12,835 nucleotides of DNA, taken from NCBI GenBank assembly GCA_017451975.1, contig JAFTNI010000180.1:1-12835 (forward strand), read 5' to 3'. The stretch is from Clostridia bacterium (GTDB taxonomy: Bacteria > Bacillota > Clostridia > Oscillospirales > CAG-272). Every line of letters starts with the position of its first letter. Position 1 is the first letter of the stretch. Of this stretch, positions 1-6,107 are shown piece after piece. A program made the translations under genes and the position numbers. The notes beneath the pieces are model-generated. The model was not told the DNA's origin. It did no database searches and worked only from the letters and a program-made list of their open reading frames with translations.

Positions 1-1
1 A

Positions 2-40
2 ACGGAAAAGCAGGCAAAAGAAAGCCAAAGAGAGAATTAA
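2..40 (+). CDS. Possible C-terminal tail of an upstream gene
   Basis: The first 40 bases read as a short hydrophilic tail (TEKQAKESQREN, then stop TAA at 38-40) in frame 2, and a strong terminator follows 11 bases later. That is the expected arrangement for the end of a rightward gene that begins outside the window. Frame 3 is also open until a stop at 51-53, which would run into the hairpin, so frame 2 is preferred. No product can be named from so few residues. Confidence 0.3.
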   Translation, partial: TEKQAKESQREN

Positions 41-51
41 AACACATATTT

Positions 52-80
52 AAAACGGCGGCACACCGCCGTTTTCTTTT
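52..80 (+). terminator. Rho-independent terminator of the upstream gene
   Basis: AAAACGGCGG (52-61) pairs perfectly with CCGCCGTTTT (66-75) around a CACA loop, giving a 10-bp stem followed by CTTTT. It ends transcription entering from the left and insulates the PadR operon promoter 29 bases downstream. Confidence 0.85.
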
Positions 81-108
81 GCGGCATACATAAAATTTCA
101 ATTTTTTC

Positions 109-137
109 TTGACAAAGTATACTATGCGTGGTATAGT
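109..137 (+). promoter_or_regulatory. Sigma-A promoter of the PadR-DUF1700-DUF4097 operon
   Basis: The -35 box TTGACA (109-114) is perfect, the spacer is 17 bp, and the -10 box is TATAGT (132-137). Transcription should start near 144, leaving a leader of about 16 nt before the PadR start codon. The strength of the promoter fits an operon held off by a repressor. Confidence 0.85.
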
Positions 138-139
138 AT
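119..139. promoter_or_regulatory. Probable PadR operator (palindrome over the -10 box)
   Basis: ATACTAT (119-125) and ATAGTAT (133-139) are perfect inverted arms around a 7-bp centre. The right arm covers most of the -10 box and the left arm lies in the spacer, so a bound dimer would block RNA polymerase. Known PadR operators are AT-rich dyads containing similar ATACT/AGTAT halves, and PadR proteins often repress their own operon. Binding by the adjacent PadR is inferred. Confidence 0.7.
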
Positions 140-159
140 TATACACAAGGAGGTATTGT

Positions 160-480
160 ATGGATATTCAGTTAAAAAGGGGCTTATTGGACGTTTGCGT
201 TTTATCCGCAATAAAAAACGAGCCCTCTTACGGGTATAAAATCATAAAAGACATAAAGCCATACGTGGAAATATCGGAATCTACTCTCTACCCCATTCTG
301 CGCAGGCTGGAGGCGGCGGAGTATCTTACCGTGCGCACAGCAGAGCACGGCGGAAGGCTCAGAAAATATTACAGCATAACCGCTTCGGGGCTTGAGCGTA
401 TAGAAACCTTCACAGAAGAATGGAAGGAAATAATGGCAATTTACAGGTTTGTAACAAGAGGTGAAAACAATGACCGGTAA
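160..480 (+). CDS. PadR-family transcriptional repressor
   Basis: A 106-residue protein, the size of the small PadR subfamily. It has the PadR winged helix throughout: an N-terminal helix (QLKRGLLDVCVLSAI, 4-18), the SYGYKI turn (23-28), the recognition helix with STLYPILRRLE (41-51), and the wing around GGRLRKYYSIT (64-74) followed by ASGLERI. Such proteins bind a palindromic operator as dimers and release it on binding a ligand or sensing stress; the ligand here cannot be read. The start at 160 has an ideal AAGGAGG (147-153) six bases upstream. An in-frame ATG further left (109) is rejected because it lies on the -35 box. The gene overlaps DUF1700 by 11 bases. It probably represses its own operon through the palindrome at 119-139. 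Confidence 0.93.
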   Translation: MDIQLKRGLLDVCVLSAIKNEPSYGYKIIKDIKPYVEISESTLYPILRRLEAAEYLTVRTAEHGGRLRKYYSITASGLERIETFTEEWKEIMAIYRFVTRGENNDR

Positions 481-1066
481 AAAAGAATTTCTTGCCGCGC
501 TTGAAAAGGGGCTTTCCACCCTTGCGGCAAGCGACAGAGAAAAATCCTTGGAATATTACACAGAAATGATAGAAGACCGTATGGAAAGCGGTCAGCCGGA
601 GGAAGAAGCCGTGGCGGCTATGGGCGATTTAAACGATATCATAGCGCAAATTTTGGCGGAAACGCCAAAAAAAGAGCGCGCAAAAAAAGAAAAGCGCTCG
701 CTTTCTGCCTTGGAAATAGTGCTTCTTATACTCGGCGCACCGATATGGGCATCGCTCTTGCTGGCGGCGGCAATAGTGGTTTTTGCCGTTTATATCGTAA
801 TATGGTCTGTAGTTGCGGCGCTTTATGCGGTGGTGTTTTCCATTGGTGCGGCGGCGCTCGGCGGCATATGGGTAGCCGTGCTTTCGGCTTACGCAAGCAA
901 TTTTGTCACTATGCTCTATTATATAGGCTTTACCCTGTTTTTTGCGGGCTTTGCCGTGCTTCTCTTCTTCGCTTGCAATAAAGCGGCAGGGCTTGTTGTA
1001 AAATTAAGCGCCGCTATTGCCAAGGGTATAGCGCGTATTTTCAAAGGAAAGGCGGAAGAAAAATGA
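470..1066 (+). CDS. DUF1700 (HAAS-type) integral membrane protein
   Basis: A 198-residue protein. Residues 1-65 form the charged helical N-terminal domain typical of DUF1700/HAAS proteins (KKEFLAALEKGLSTL, EYYTEMIEDRMESGQPEEEAV, then MGDLNDIIAQIL). A basic linker follows (66-77), then about 80 hydrophobic residues (82-178) that could form three or four membrane helices, and a short amphipathic basic tail. Families of this type sit beside PadR regulators and DUF4097 proteins and are thought to act in envelope-stress sensing or control; the biochemical role is unknown. The ATG at 470 is preferred over an in-frame GTG at 461 because AAGAGGTG (456-463) is correctly placed for it. It overlaps padR by 11 bases and the next gene by 4 (ATGA at 1063), implying coupled translation. 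Confidence 0.88.
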   Translation: MTGKKEFLAALEKGLSTLAASDREKSLEYYTEMIEDRMESGQPEEEAVAAMGDLNDIIAQILAETPKKERAKKEKRSLSALEIVLLILGAPIWASLLLAAAIVVFAVYIVIWSVVAALYAVVFSIGAAALGGIWVAVLSAYASNFVTMLYYIGFTLFFAGFAVLLFFACNKAAGLVVKLSAAIAKGIARIFKGKAEEK

Positions 1067-1977
1067 GTAAAACCAAAAAATTAATAATTACGGTAAGCGG
1101 TATTTGCATGGCACTTGGGCTTGTAATATGCATATGTGCGCTTGCATTTTCGGGCGATATTTTCGGAGTGATGAATATGAACAGCATAAAATTTGAAAAA
1201 AACACGTATGAAATAGCAGAAAGCTTTGAAAGCATTAATATAAGCGAAATAGAAAGCGACGTAAAGCTTCTCCCCTCAAAGGACGGTAAATGTAAAATAG
1301 AGGCAACAGAAAGCAAAAGCATCTATAACAAAATAACGGTAGAAAACGGCGAGCTTAAAATAACCAGGGTCGACGCGCGCAGGTGGTACGAGCGCATACA
1401 GTTCGGCCCCTTCGGCAATATATCGCTCACGGTATACCTGCCGCAAAACGAATATTCCGCGCTCACGCTCAAAACGGTAAGCGGAAATATTACGCTGCCC
1501 TCGGGCTTCACATTTGAAAGCGCACGTGTAAGCAGCACAAGCGGAGAAATAGATATTTACTCCGACGTAAAAGGCAGCCTTGGCGCAAGCAGTACAAGCG
1601 GCAGCATAGATATCAAGGGCGTGAATTCCGCATCGGACATAAGCATAAAAACCGTAAGCGGAGAAATAGCGCTGGAGAGCGCTTCTGCCGCAAATCTCAC
1701 CGTAAGCTCCACAAGCGGCGGCGTTTACGTAAAAGACACGCTTGCAAAAGGTAATTTCTACGCCAAAACAGTAAGCGGCAGAATAAAGCTGGAGCGCTTC
1801 GACGCCGCTTCGCTCGAAATAAGAAGCACAAGCGGCGGTGTTTATTGCGGGCTTCTTTCAGAAAAGAACGTGAGCGCAAAAAGCACAAGCGGCAGCATAA
1901 GCGCGCCCGAAAACGTAAACGGCGCCCCCTGCAAAATCACCACGGTCAGCGGAAATATCAAGGTAATATTCCCTTAA
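1063..1977 (+). CDS. Membrane-anchored DUF4097 repeat protein (predicted beta-solenoid)
   Basis: A 304-residue protein. Residues 7-29 form one hydrophobic N-terminal segment after a basic start, an anchor or uncleaved signal, placing the rest outside the cell. Residues 42-130 hold the leading strands. From about 136 there are nine copies of a [KSRT][ST][VT]SG core, with the SG at 140, 160, 179, 199, 218, 238, 257, 276 and 296, a period of 19-20 residues. This fits a right-handed beta-solenoid like those in the DUF4097 family, with the SG on one turn edge. DUF4097 domains occur in PadR/DUF1700 operons and in LiaX-like envelope-stress proteins; a surface sensing or binding role is inferred. The start overlaps the DUF1700 stop by four bases. 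It is the last gene before a terminator. Confidence 0.87.
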   Translation: MSKTKKLIITVSGICMALGLVICICALAFSGDIFGVMNMNSIKFEKNTYEIAESFESINISEIESDVKLLPSKDGKCKIEATESKSIYNKITVENGELKITRVDARRWYERIQFGPFGNISLTVYLPQNEYSALTLKTVSGNITLPSGFTFESARVSSTSGEIDIYSDVKGSLGASSTSGSIDIKGVNSASDISIKTVSGEIALESASAANLTVSSTSGGVYVKDTLAKGNFYAKTVSGRIKLERFDAASLEIRSTSGGVYCGLLSEKNVSAKSTSGSISAPENVNGAPCKITTVSGNIKVIFP

Positions 1978-1986
1978 AAGGGTAGC

Positions 1987-2015
1987 AAAAAACTCCACTT
2001 GCGTGGAGTTTTTTT
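1987..2015. terminator. Bidirectional terminator between convergent operons
   Basis: AACTCCAC (1991-1998) pairs with GTGGAGTT (2003-2010) around a TTGC loop, extended by A/T pairs and followed by T residues to 2015. The left flank is A-rich, so the hairpin has a U-tract in both directions. It can end both the PadR operon and the leftward recG operon, whose last stop is at 2030. Confidence 0.88.
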
Positions 2016-2029
2016 ACTGTATAACGATT

Positions 2030-2425
2030 TTATTTTTCGCATATGCGAAGCCAGAATTCGGCATATCCGCGCGCTTCGGTAACGCTTGCGCACTTATAAT
2101 TTTCGGGCGAGAAAAATGCGCGCGGAAGGCTGTGGAAGGCTTGCATATAGTTTGTGCATTTCGCCTTGTAGCCGTACCTTTTCTGGCGCAAAGCCTCTTC
2201 ACAAGCGTCTATGATATCTTTCATATCCTTTATAAGCCCGAAATGCTCCTCGGAATACGAATAATCCAGAATTTCTTCAAGCTCAAAAACGTCTGTGCGC
2301 AGCTTTTCCAGCTCCTCAAACCATTTTTCACGGTTCTTTTTCCAAATAAGAGAGGAGCTTTTTTGGCTTTTCAAAGCACCTGAAGCACCATATATTTTTT
2401 CTACCAGAGTGTAAATTTCTATCAT
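2030..2425 (-). CDS. Hypothetical protein coupled to recG
   Basis: A 131-residue soluble protein I do not recognise. It has no signal peptide or membrane segment. Residues 26-82 are rich in Glu, Lys and aromatics and probably form two helices (WKKNREKWFEELEKLRTDVFELEEIL, then EEHFGLIKDMKDIIDACEEALRQK). The C-terminal part carries scattered Cys (90, 112, 129) without a metal-site pattern. The start overlaps the recG stop in an ATGA (2425-2422), with an AGAGAGGG-type binding site inside the recG end, so translation should be coupled. Downstream is the bidirectional terminator. The operon link hints at a DNA-metabolism role, but position is the only evidence; it could also be a passenger. The longest + strand frame across this stretch lacks a credible start and is treated as a shadow. 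Confidence 0.72.
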   Translation of the reverse strand: MIEIYTLVEKIYGASGALKSQKSSSLIWKKNREKWFEELEKLRTDVFELEEILDYSYSEEHFGLIKDMKDIIDACEEALRQKRYGYKAKCTNYMQAFHSLPRAFFSPENYKCASVTEARGYAEFWLRICEK

Positions 2426-4572
2426 AAGTCGTTCCCTCTCTCTCTTTGTCCGTTCAGTTTTTCTTTAAGAAGCGCGTTTTCGGGTAAATCCAGCCCCGCA
2501 TCGCGCGCATATGTTTCTCTTGCCGCCTCGAAGGCGTCGTATAGCATTTTGCTATCGCCCGAAAGTGTGGCAAGTCGGAAGCTTACCTCGCCGCTCTGGC
2601 GCACATAGCCGCCGCGCTCCGCTATAAAGTCGCCGGGGCCGCGCATGGAAAGGTCAAGCTCGGCTATCTTATAGCCGTCGTGGTGGTCTTTAAGTATTTT
2701 CAGCCTTGTGCGCGCCGTTTCACTCTTGCTTTCCGAAACGAGCACGCAGTGCGATTTCTTTTCGCCCCTGCCCACGCGCCCGCGCAGCTGGTGAAGCGCC
2801 GCCAAGCCAAACATATCTGCGTTTTCCACAACCATAAGCGTTGCGGCGGGCACGTTCACGCCGACCTCTATAACCGTGGTGGAAACAAGTATTTTCATTT
2901 CCCCTCGTGCAAAGGCGCTCATCGCTTTTTCCTTTTCGGCGCTCTTCATCTTGCCGTGAACAAAGCCCACGGAAATATCGGGAAAGATTTCCTCGGCAAG
3001 CTTTTTCGCGTAGTCCACCGCCGCAAAAAGCTTTGGCTTTTCCTCCTCGCAGCCAAACGTATAAAGCTCGGAAACATCAAGCTTTTCGCCGCTTTCGCTT
3101 TCCAGCATTTCCTTTTGCTCCTCTACAGAGGGGCAAACCACGTAAACCTGGCCGCCCTCCTCCACGTTTTTACGCATGAACGCGTAAAGGCGCTCGCGGT
3201 AGGTGCCGTCTACCACGAACGTGTCCACCGTTTTTCTGCCGGGGGGCATTTCGTCGAGCGTGGAAAGGTCGAAATCGCCGTAAAGCACGAAGGCGAGCGT
3301 GCGCGGTATTGGCGTTGCGCTCATGGAAAGCACGTGGCAGCCCTCGCTCTTTTCTGCAAGGCGGGCGCGCTGGGCGGCGCCGAAGCGGTGCTGTTCGTCA
3401 ATAATAACCAAGCCAAGCTCGCGGAATTCCACAGTGTCCTCTATAAGCGCGTGCGTGCCTATAACTATTTGCGAAATGCCGAAGCGCAGGCGTTCGCAAG
3501 CCTTGCGCTTTTGCGCCGCCGTCATAGCGCCTATCAGCAGCTCTACGCCGTAGCCCATCTTTTCAAAAACGGGCGCAAAGCTTTCAAAGTGCTGGCGAGC
3601 GAGTATTTCAGTAGGCGTCATCACCGCCGCCTGAGCGCCAGCGCTTACGGCCGCGTAAACGGCGTATTCGGCGCAAAGCGTTTTGCCCGAGCCAACGTCG
3701 CCCGTAAGCAGGCGGTGCATACGCTTACCGCTTGTCATATCTGCATCAAGCTCGTCAAACGTGCGCTTCTGCGCACCAGTGGGCTCATACGGAAAGCGCG
3801 AAAGAAACGCCGCACGGTTTGGCTTGGGAAAAGCAAAGCGGCTGGGCGCTTTTTCCTTTTTCCCCTCGCGCAGCATACTCAGCGCGAAAAGGTAAATTTC
3901 ATCGAAGGCAAGGCGTTTTTTGGCGCGCTCCGCGTCTGCCACCGTTTGCGGCTCGTGAATGTTGCGCAGTGCATAGGAAAGCTCCGCAAGCTCATATTTT
4001 TTTCTCGTTTCCGTCGGCAGGTATTCGCGCACGGCGCTCTCGCCCGAAAAGGCGAGCGAAAGCGCATCCTTCACGGCGCTTGCCATAAACTTCTGCGAAA
4101 GCCCTGCGGCAAGCGGGTAAACGGGCACGAGCGCGCGAAGCGGCTTCTGCGGCACAACGGGCTCGAATGCGGGCGACGCCATGGCGGCTACCTTCCCCTT
4201 TTTCTCCACCCTGCCGTAGAAGCGGAAATACGCCCCCTCGCGCAGCACGTCGCGTACGTAGGGTTGGTTAAAAAACGTGATGTTGCATTTACCCGTATCG
4301 TCAACGGCGGCAACCTTCGTAAGCGTCATGCCGCGGCGAATCATTGCGGTTTTCGCCGCGCCCGCCACGCAAAGAATAAGCGCGCAAAGCTCGCCGTCCT
4401 CTGCCTGGTCTATATTTTTCACGTTGCCGCGGTTTTCATATCCGCGCGGGAAATGGTATATAAGCTCGCCTACGGTAGCTACGCCAAGCTTTGCAAAGCT
4501 CGCCGCGCGCTTTTCGCCCACGCCGTAGAGCCGCGTTACGGGGGCAAGCGCCCCGTTTTTTATTTCACCCAT
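2422..4572 (-). CDS. recG: ATP-dependent DNA helicase RecG
   Basis: A 716-residue RecG, slightly longer than the usual ~680-700. RecG regresses stalled forks and processes branched DNA such as Holliday junctions. Residues 1-140 hold the N-terminal helices and the OB-fold wedge (LYGVGEKRA, FPRGYENR, VDDTGKCNITFFN). The superfamily 2 motor follows: Walker A TGDVGSGKT (290-298), TPTE (319-322), DEQH (392-395), SAT (418-420), and motif VI QLRGRVGRG (595-603). The TRG region follows (DLSMRGPGDF, 640-649), where a few extra residues precede RQSG. The start at 4572 has AGGTGG (4582-4577) five bases upstream and gives the usual N-terminus. An in-frame ATG at 4686 would lie on the promoter and adds an unrelated 38 residues. 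It is the first gene of a two-gene operon with the downstream hypothetical. Confidence 0.97.
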   Translation of the reverse strand: MGEIKNGALAPVTRLYGVGEKRAASFAKLGVATVGELIYHFPRGYENRGNVKNIDQAEDGELCALILCVAGAAKTAMIRRGMTLTKVAAVDDTGKCNITFFNQPYVRDVLREGAYFRFYGRVEKKGKVAAMASPAFEPVVPQKPLRALVPVYPLAAGLSQKFMASAVKDALSLAFSGESAVREYLPTETRKKYELAELSYALRNIHEPQTVADAERAKKRLAFDEIYLFALSMLREGKKEKAPSRFAFPKPNRAAFLSRFPYEPTGAQKRTFDELDADMTSGKRMHRLLTGDVGSGKTLCAEYAVYAAVSAGAQAAVMTPTEILARQHFESFAPVFEKMGYGVELLIGAMTAAQKRKACERLRFGISQIVIGTHALIEDTVEFRELGLVIIDEQHRFGAAQRARLAEKSEGCHVLSMSATPIPRTLAFVLYGDFDLSTLDEMPPGRKTVDTFVVDGTYRERLYAFMRKNVEEGGQVYVVCPSVEEQKEMLESESGEKLDVSELYTFGCEEEKPKLFAAVDYAKKLAEEIFPDISVGFVHGKMKSAEKEKAMSAFARGEMKILVSTTVIEVGVNVPAATLMVVENADMFGLAALHQLRGRVGRGEKKSHCVLVSESKSETARTRLKILKDHHDGYKIAELDLSMRGPGDFIAERGGYVRQSGEVSFRLATLSGDSKMLYDAFEAARETYARDAGLDLPENALLKEKLNGQRERGNDL

Positions 4573-4657
4573 TTTTCCACCTGCTTTCCGAATTTTTCGC
4601 CTATGCGGCGGAATAACCGCCAAATCTTGCTCAAAAACATAATATTCTCTAATTAAA

Positions 4658-4686
4658 AGTATAACATTCATTGAAAAATTAGTCAA
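4658..4686 (-). promoter_or_regulatory. recG operon promoter
   Basis: On the minus strand TTGACT (4686-4681), a 17-bp spacer and TATACT (4663-4658) form a strong sigma-A promoter. Transcription should start near 4651, giving a leader of about 80 nt before the recG start at 4572. Confidence 0.8.
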
Positions 4687-4704
4687 GATTACCTTATTTA
4701 AATA

Positions 4705-4733
4705 TTGAAAATTTTAAATTATTATGATACAAT
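4705..4733 (+). promoter_or_regulatory. hisS-aspS promoter (extended -10)
   Basis: TTGAAA (4705-4710), a 17-bp spacer and TACAAT (4728-4733), with a TG one base before the -10 (4725-4726). Transcription should start near 4740, so the leader is only about 34 nt. The -35 boxes of this promoter and the divergent recG promoter are 18 bp apart. Confidence 0.8.
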
Positions 4734-4773
4734 ATATTAAATATAATAATTTCAATTTTATTCGGAGGTCACT

Positions 4774-6090
4774 ATGTCCGACAAAGTAACGCCCCGCATA
4801 CTCCAAGGCTTTGCGGAGCTTTTACCGAAAGAACAAATTCTTTTCAACAGCATTTACGATAAAATCAGAAGCGTATATGAAAAATACGGCTTTTTGCCGA
4901 TCGACACGCCTACGATAGAGCTTTCCGAGGTTTTGCTTGCCAAAGCGGGCGGCGAAACGGAAAAGCAGATCTACCGCTTCAATAAAGGCGATAACGACCT
5001 TTCCCTTCGCTTCGACCTTACGGTTCCGCTCGCGCGCTATGCCGCCATGCACGAACCGAACCTAGTTTTCCCCTTTAAACGATACCAGATGAGCAAGGTA
5101 TTCCGCGGCGAACGCCCCCAGAAGGGCCGCTTCCGCGAATTTTACCAGTGTGATATAGATATCATCGGCGCAGACGAGCTCCCTCTCGTTTACGATGCGG
5201 AAATACCCGCAGTTATTTGCGACGTTTTCAAAACGCTTAACATCGGCGCTTTCACCATTCGCCTCAACAACCGCAAAATTCTCGGCGGCTTCTTTTCCTC
5301 CATAGGCCTTGCCGATAAGATAACAGACGTGCTTCGCGTTATAGACAAGCTCGAAAAAATCGGAGCAGACGGTGTGCGCAAGGAGCTTTGCGAGCTCGGC
5401 GCAGACGAAGAGACAATAGCAAAAATACTCGCCTTCGTTGAAATTTCCGGCACTACAGACGAAATACTCTCCCGCCTTGCCGCGCTCGGCATAGAAGACA
5501 GCACGTTCACGCAGGGCGTTTACGAGCTTTCCGAAGTTGTGCGCTATATGCGCGGCTTTGAAATTCCCGAAGAAAATTTCGCCATCGACCTCACCATCGC
5601 CCGCGGGCTCGATTACTACACGGGCACGGTTTATGAAACGATGCTCAACGACTATAAAAAGCTCGGCAGCGTTTGCTCGGGCGGCCGCTACGAAAACCTC
5701 ACGGGCTTCTATACCGATAAGAAAATGCCCGGCATAGGAATTTCCATCGGTCTTACCCGCCTTTTCTCTCAGCTTCTCGACGCAGGCATTATCTCTGCGG
5801 AAAACGCAAGCCTTGCAAAGGTGCTCGTTATACCTATGGATAAAGACGCACTGCCCTTCTCCCTTTCCACGGCAGCAAAATTCCGCGCGGCAGGCATTGC
5901 AACAGACGTTTACCTTTACGAAAAGGGCATGAAGCAGAAAATGAAATACGCCGACAGGCTCGGCATACCCTACGCCGCAATTATAGGCGAAACGGAAGTG
6001 CAGAACGGCGTGCTTTCGCTTAAAAATATGCGCGAAAAGGGCGCACAGCAAACACTCACCCCCGAAGAAGCAATAAATATCCTTAAATGA
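4774..6090 (+). CDS. hisS: Histidyl-tRNA synthetase
   Basis: A 438-residue class II synthetase that charges tRNA-His with histidine in the cytoplasm. Visible are motif 1 (GFLPIDTPTIELSE, 39-52), the histidine-pocket strand LRFDLTVPLARY (78-89), motif 2 (RYQMSKVFRGERPQKGRFREFYQCDIDIIG region, 103-132), the HisA segments ARGLDYYTGTVYE (276-288) and GSVCSGGRYENL (298-309), motif 3 GIGISIGLTRL (320-330), and the C-terminal anticodon-binding domain (about 345-438, starting AKVLVIP). The QCDIDIIG form of motif 2 differs from the QFGVE form of E. coli and B. subtilis and resembles a variant shared with some other phyla. GGAGGT (4764-4769) precedes the ATG by four bases. The stop overlaps an ATG at 6087, and aspS follows in the same operon. 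The leader has no room for a T-box. Confidence 0.97.
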   Translation: MSDKVTPRILQGFAELLPKEQILFNSIYDKIRSVYEKYGFLPIDTPTIELSEVLLAKAGGETEKQIYRFNKGDNDLSLRFDLTVPLARYAAMHEPNLVFPFKRYQMSKVFRGERPQKGRFREFYQCDIDIIGADELPLVYDAEIPAVICDVFKTLNIGAFTIRLNNRKILGGFFSSIGLADKITDVLRVIDKLEKIGADGVRKELCELGADEETIAKILAFVEISGTTDEILSRLAALGIEDSTFTQGVYELSEVVRYMRGFEIPEENFAIDLTIARGLDYYTGTVYETMLNDYKKLGSVCSGGRYENLTGFYTDKKMPGIGISIGLTRLFSQLLDAGIISAENASLAKVLVIPMDKDALPFSLSTAAKFRAAGIATDVYLYEKGMKQKMKYADRLGIPYAAIIGETEVQNGVLSLKNMREKGAQQTLTPEEAINILK

Positions 6091-6107
6091 AAGGAACTCA
6101 GATAATT

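Noticed and set aside
2003..2383. 126-codon plus-strand frame opposite the hypothetical gene
   Set aside because: It begins within the stem of the bidirectional terminator and has no binding site. The minus-strand gene has an ATGA link to recG.
2680..4656. Open frame of 658 codons opposite recG
   Set aside because: It is antisense to intact recG, rich in Arg/His/Ala/Lys as expected from the complement of GC-rich coding DNA, has no ribosome binding site and shows no domain.
4573..4773. Searched for a T-box or other riboswitch before hisS
   Set aside because: The space is filled by two divergent promoters, and the hisS leader is only about 34 nt with no stem-loops.
5062..6051. Open frame of 329 codons opposite hisS
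   Set aside because: It is the complement of intact hisS, with no binding site or family resemblance.
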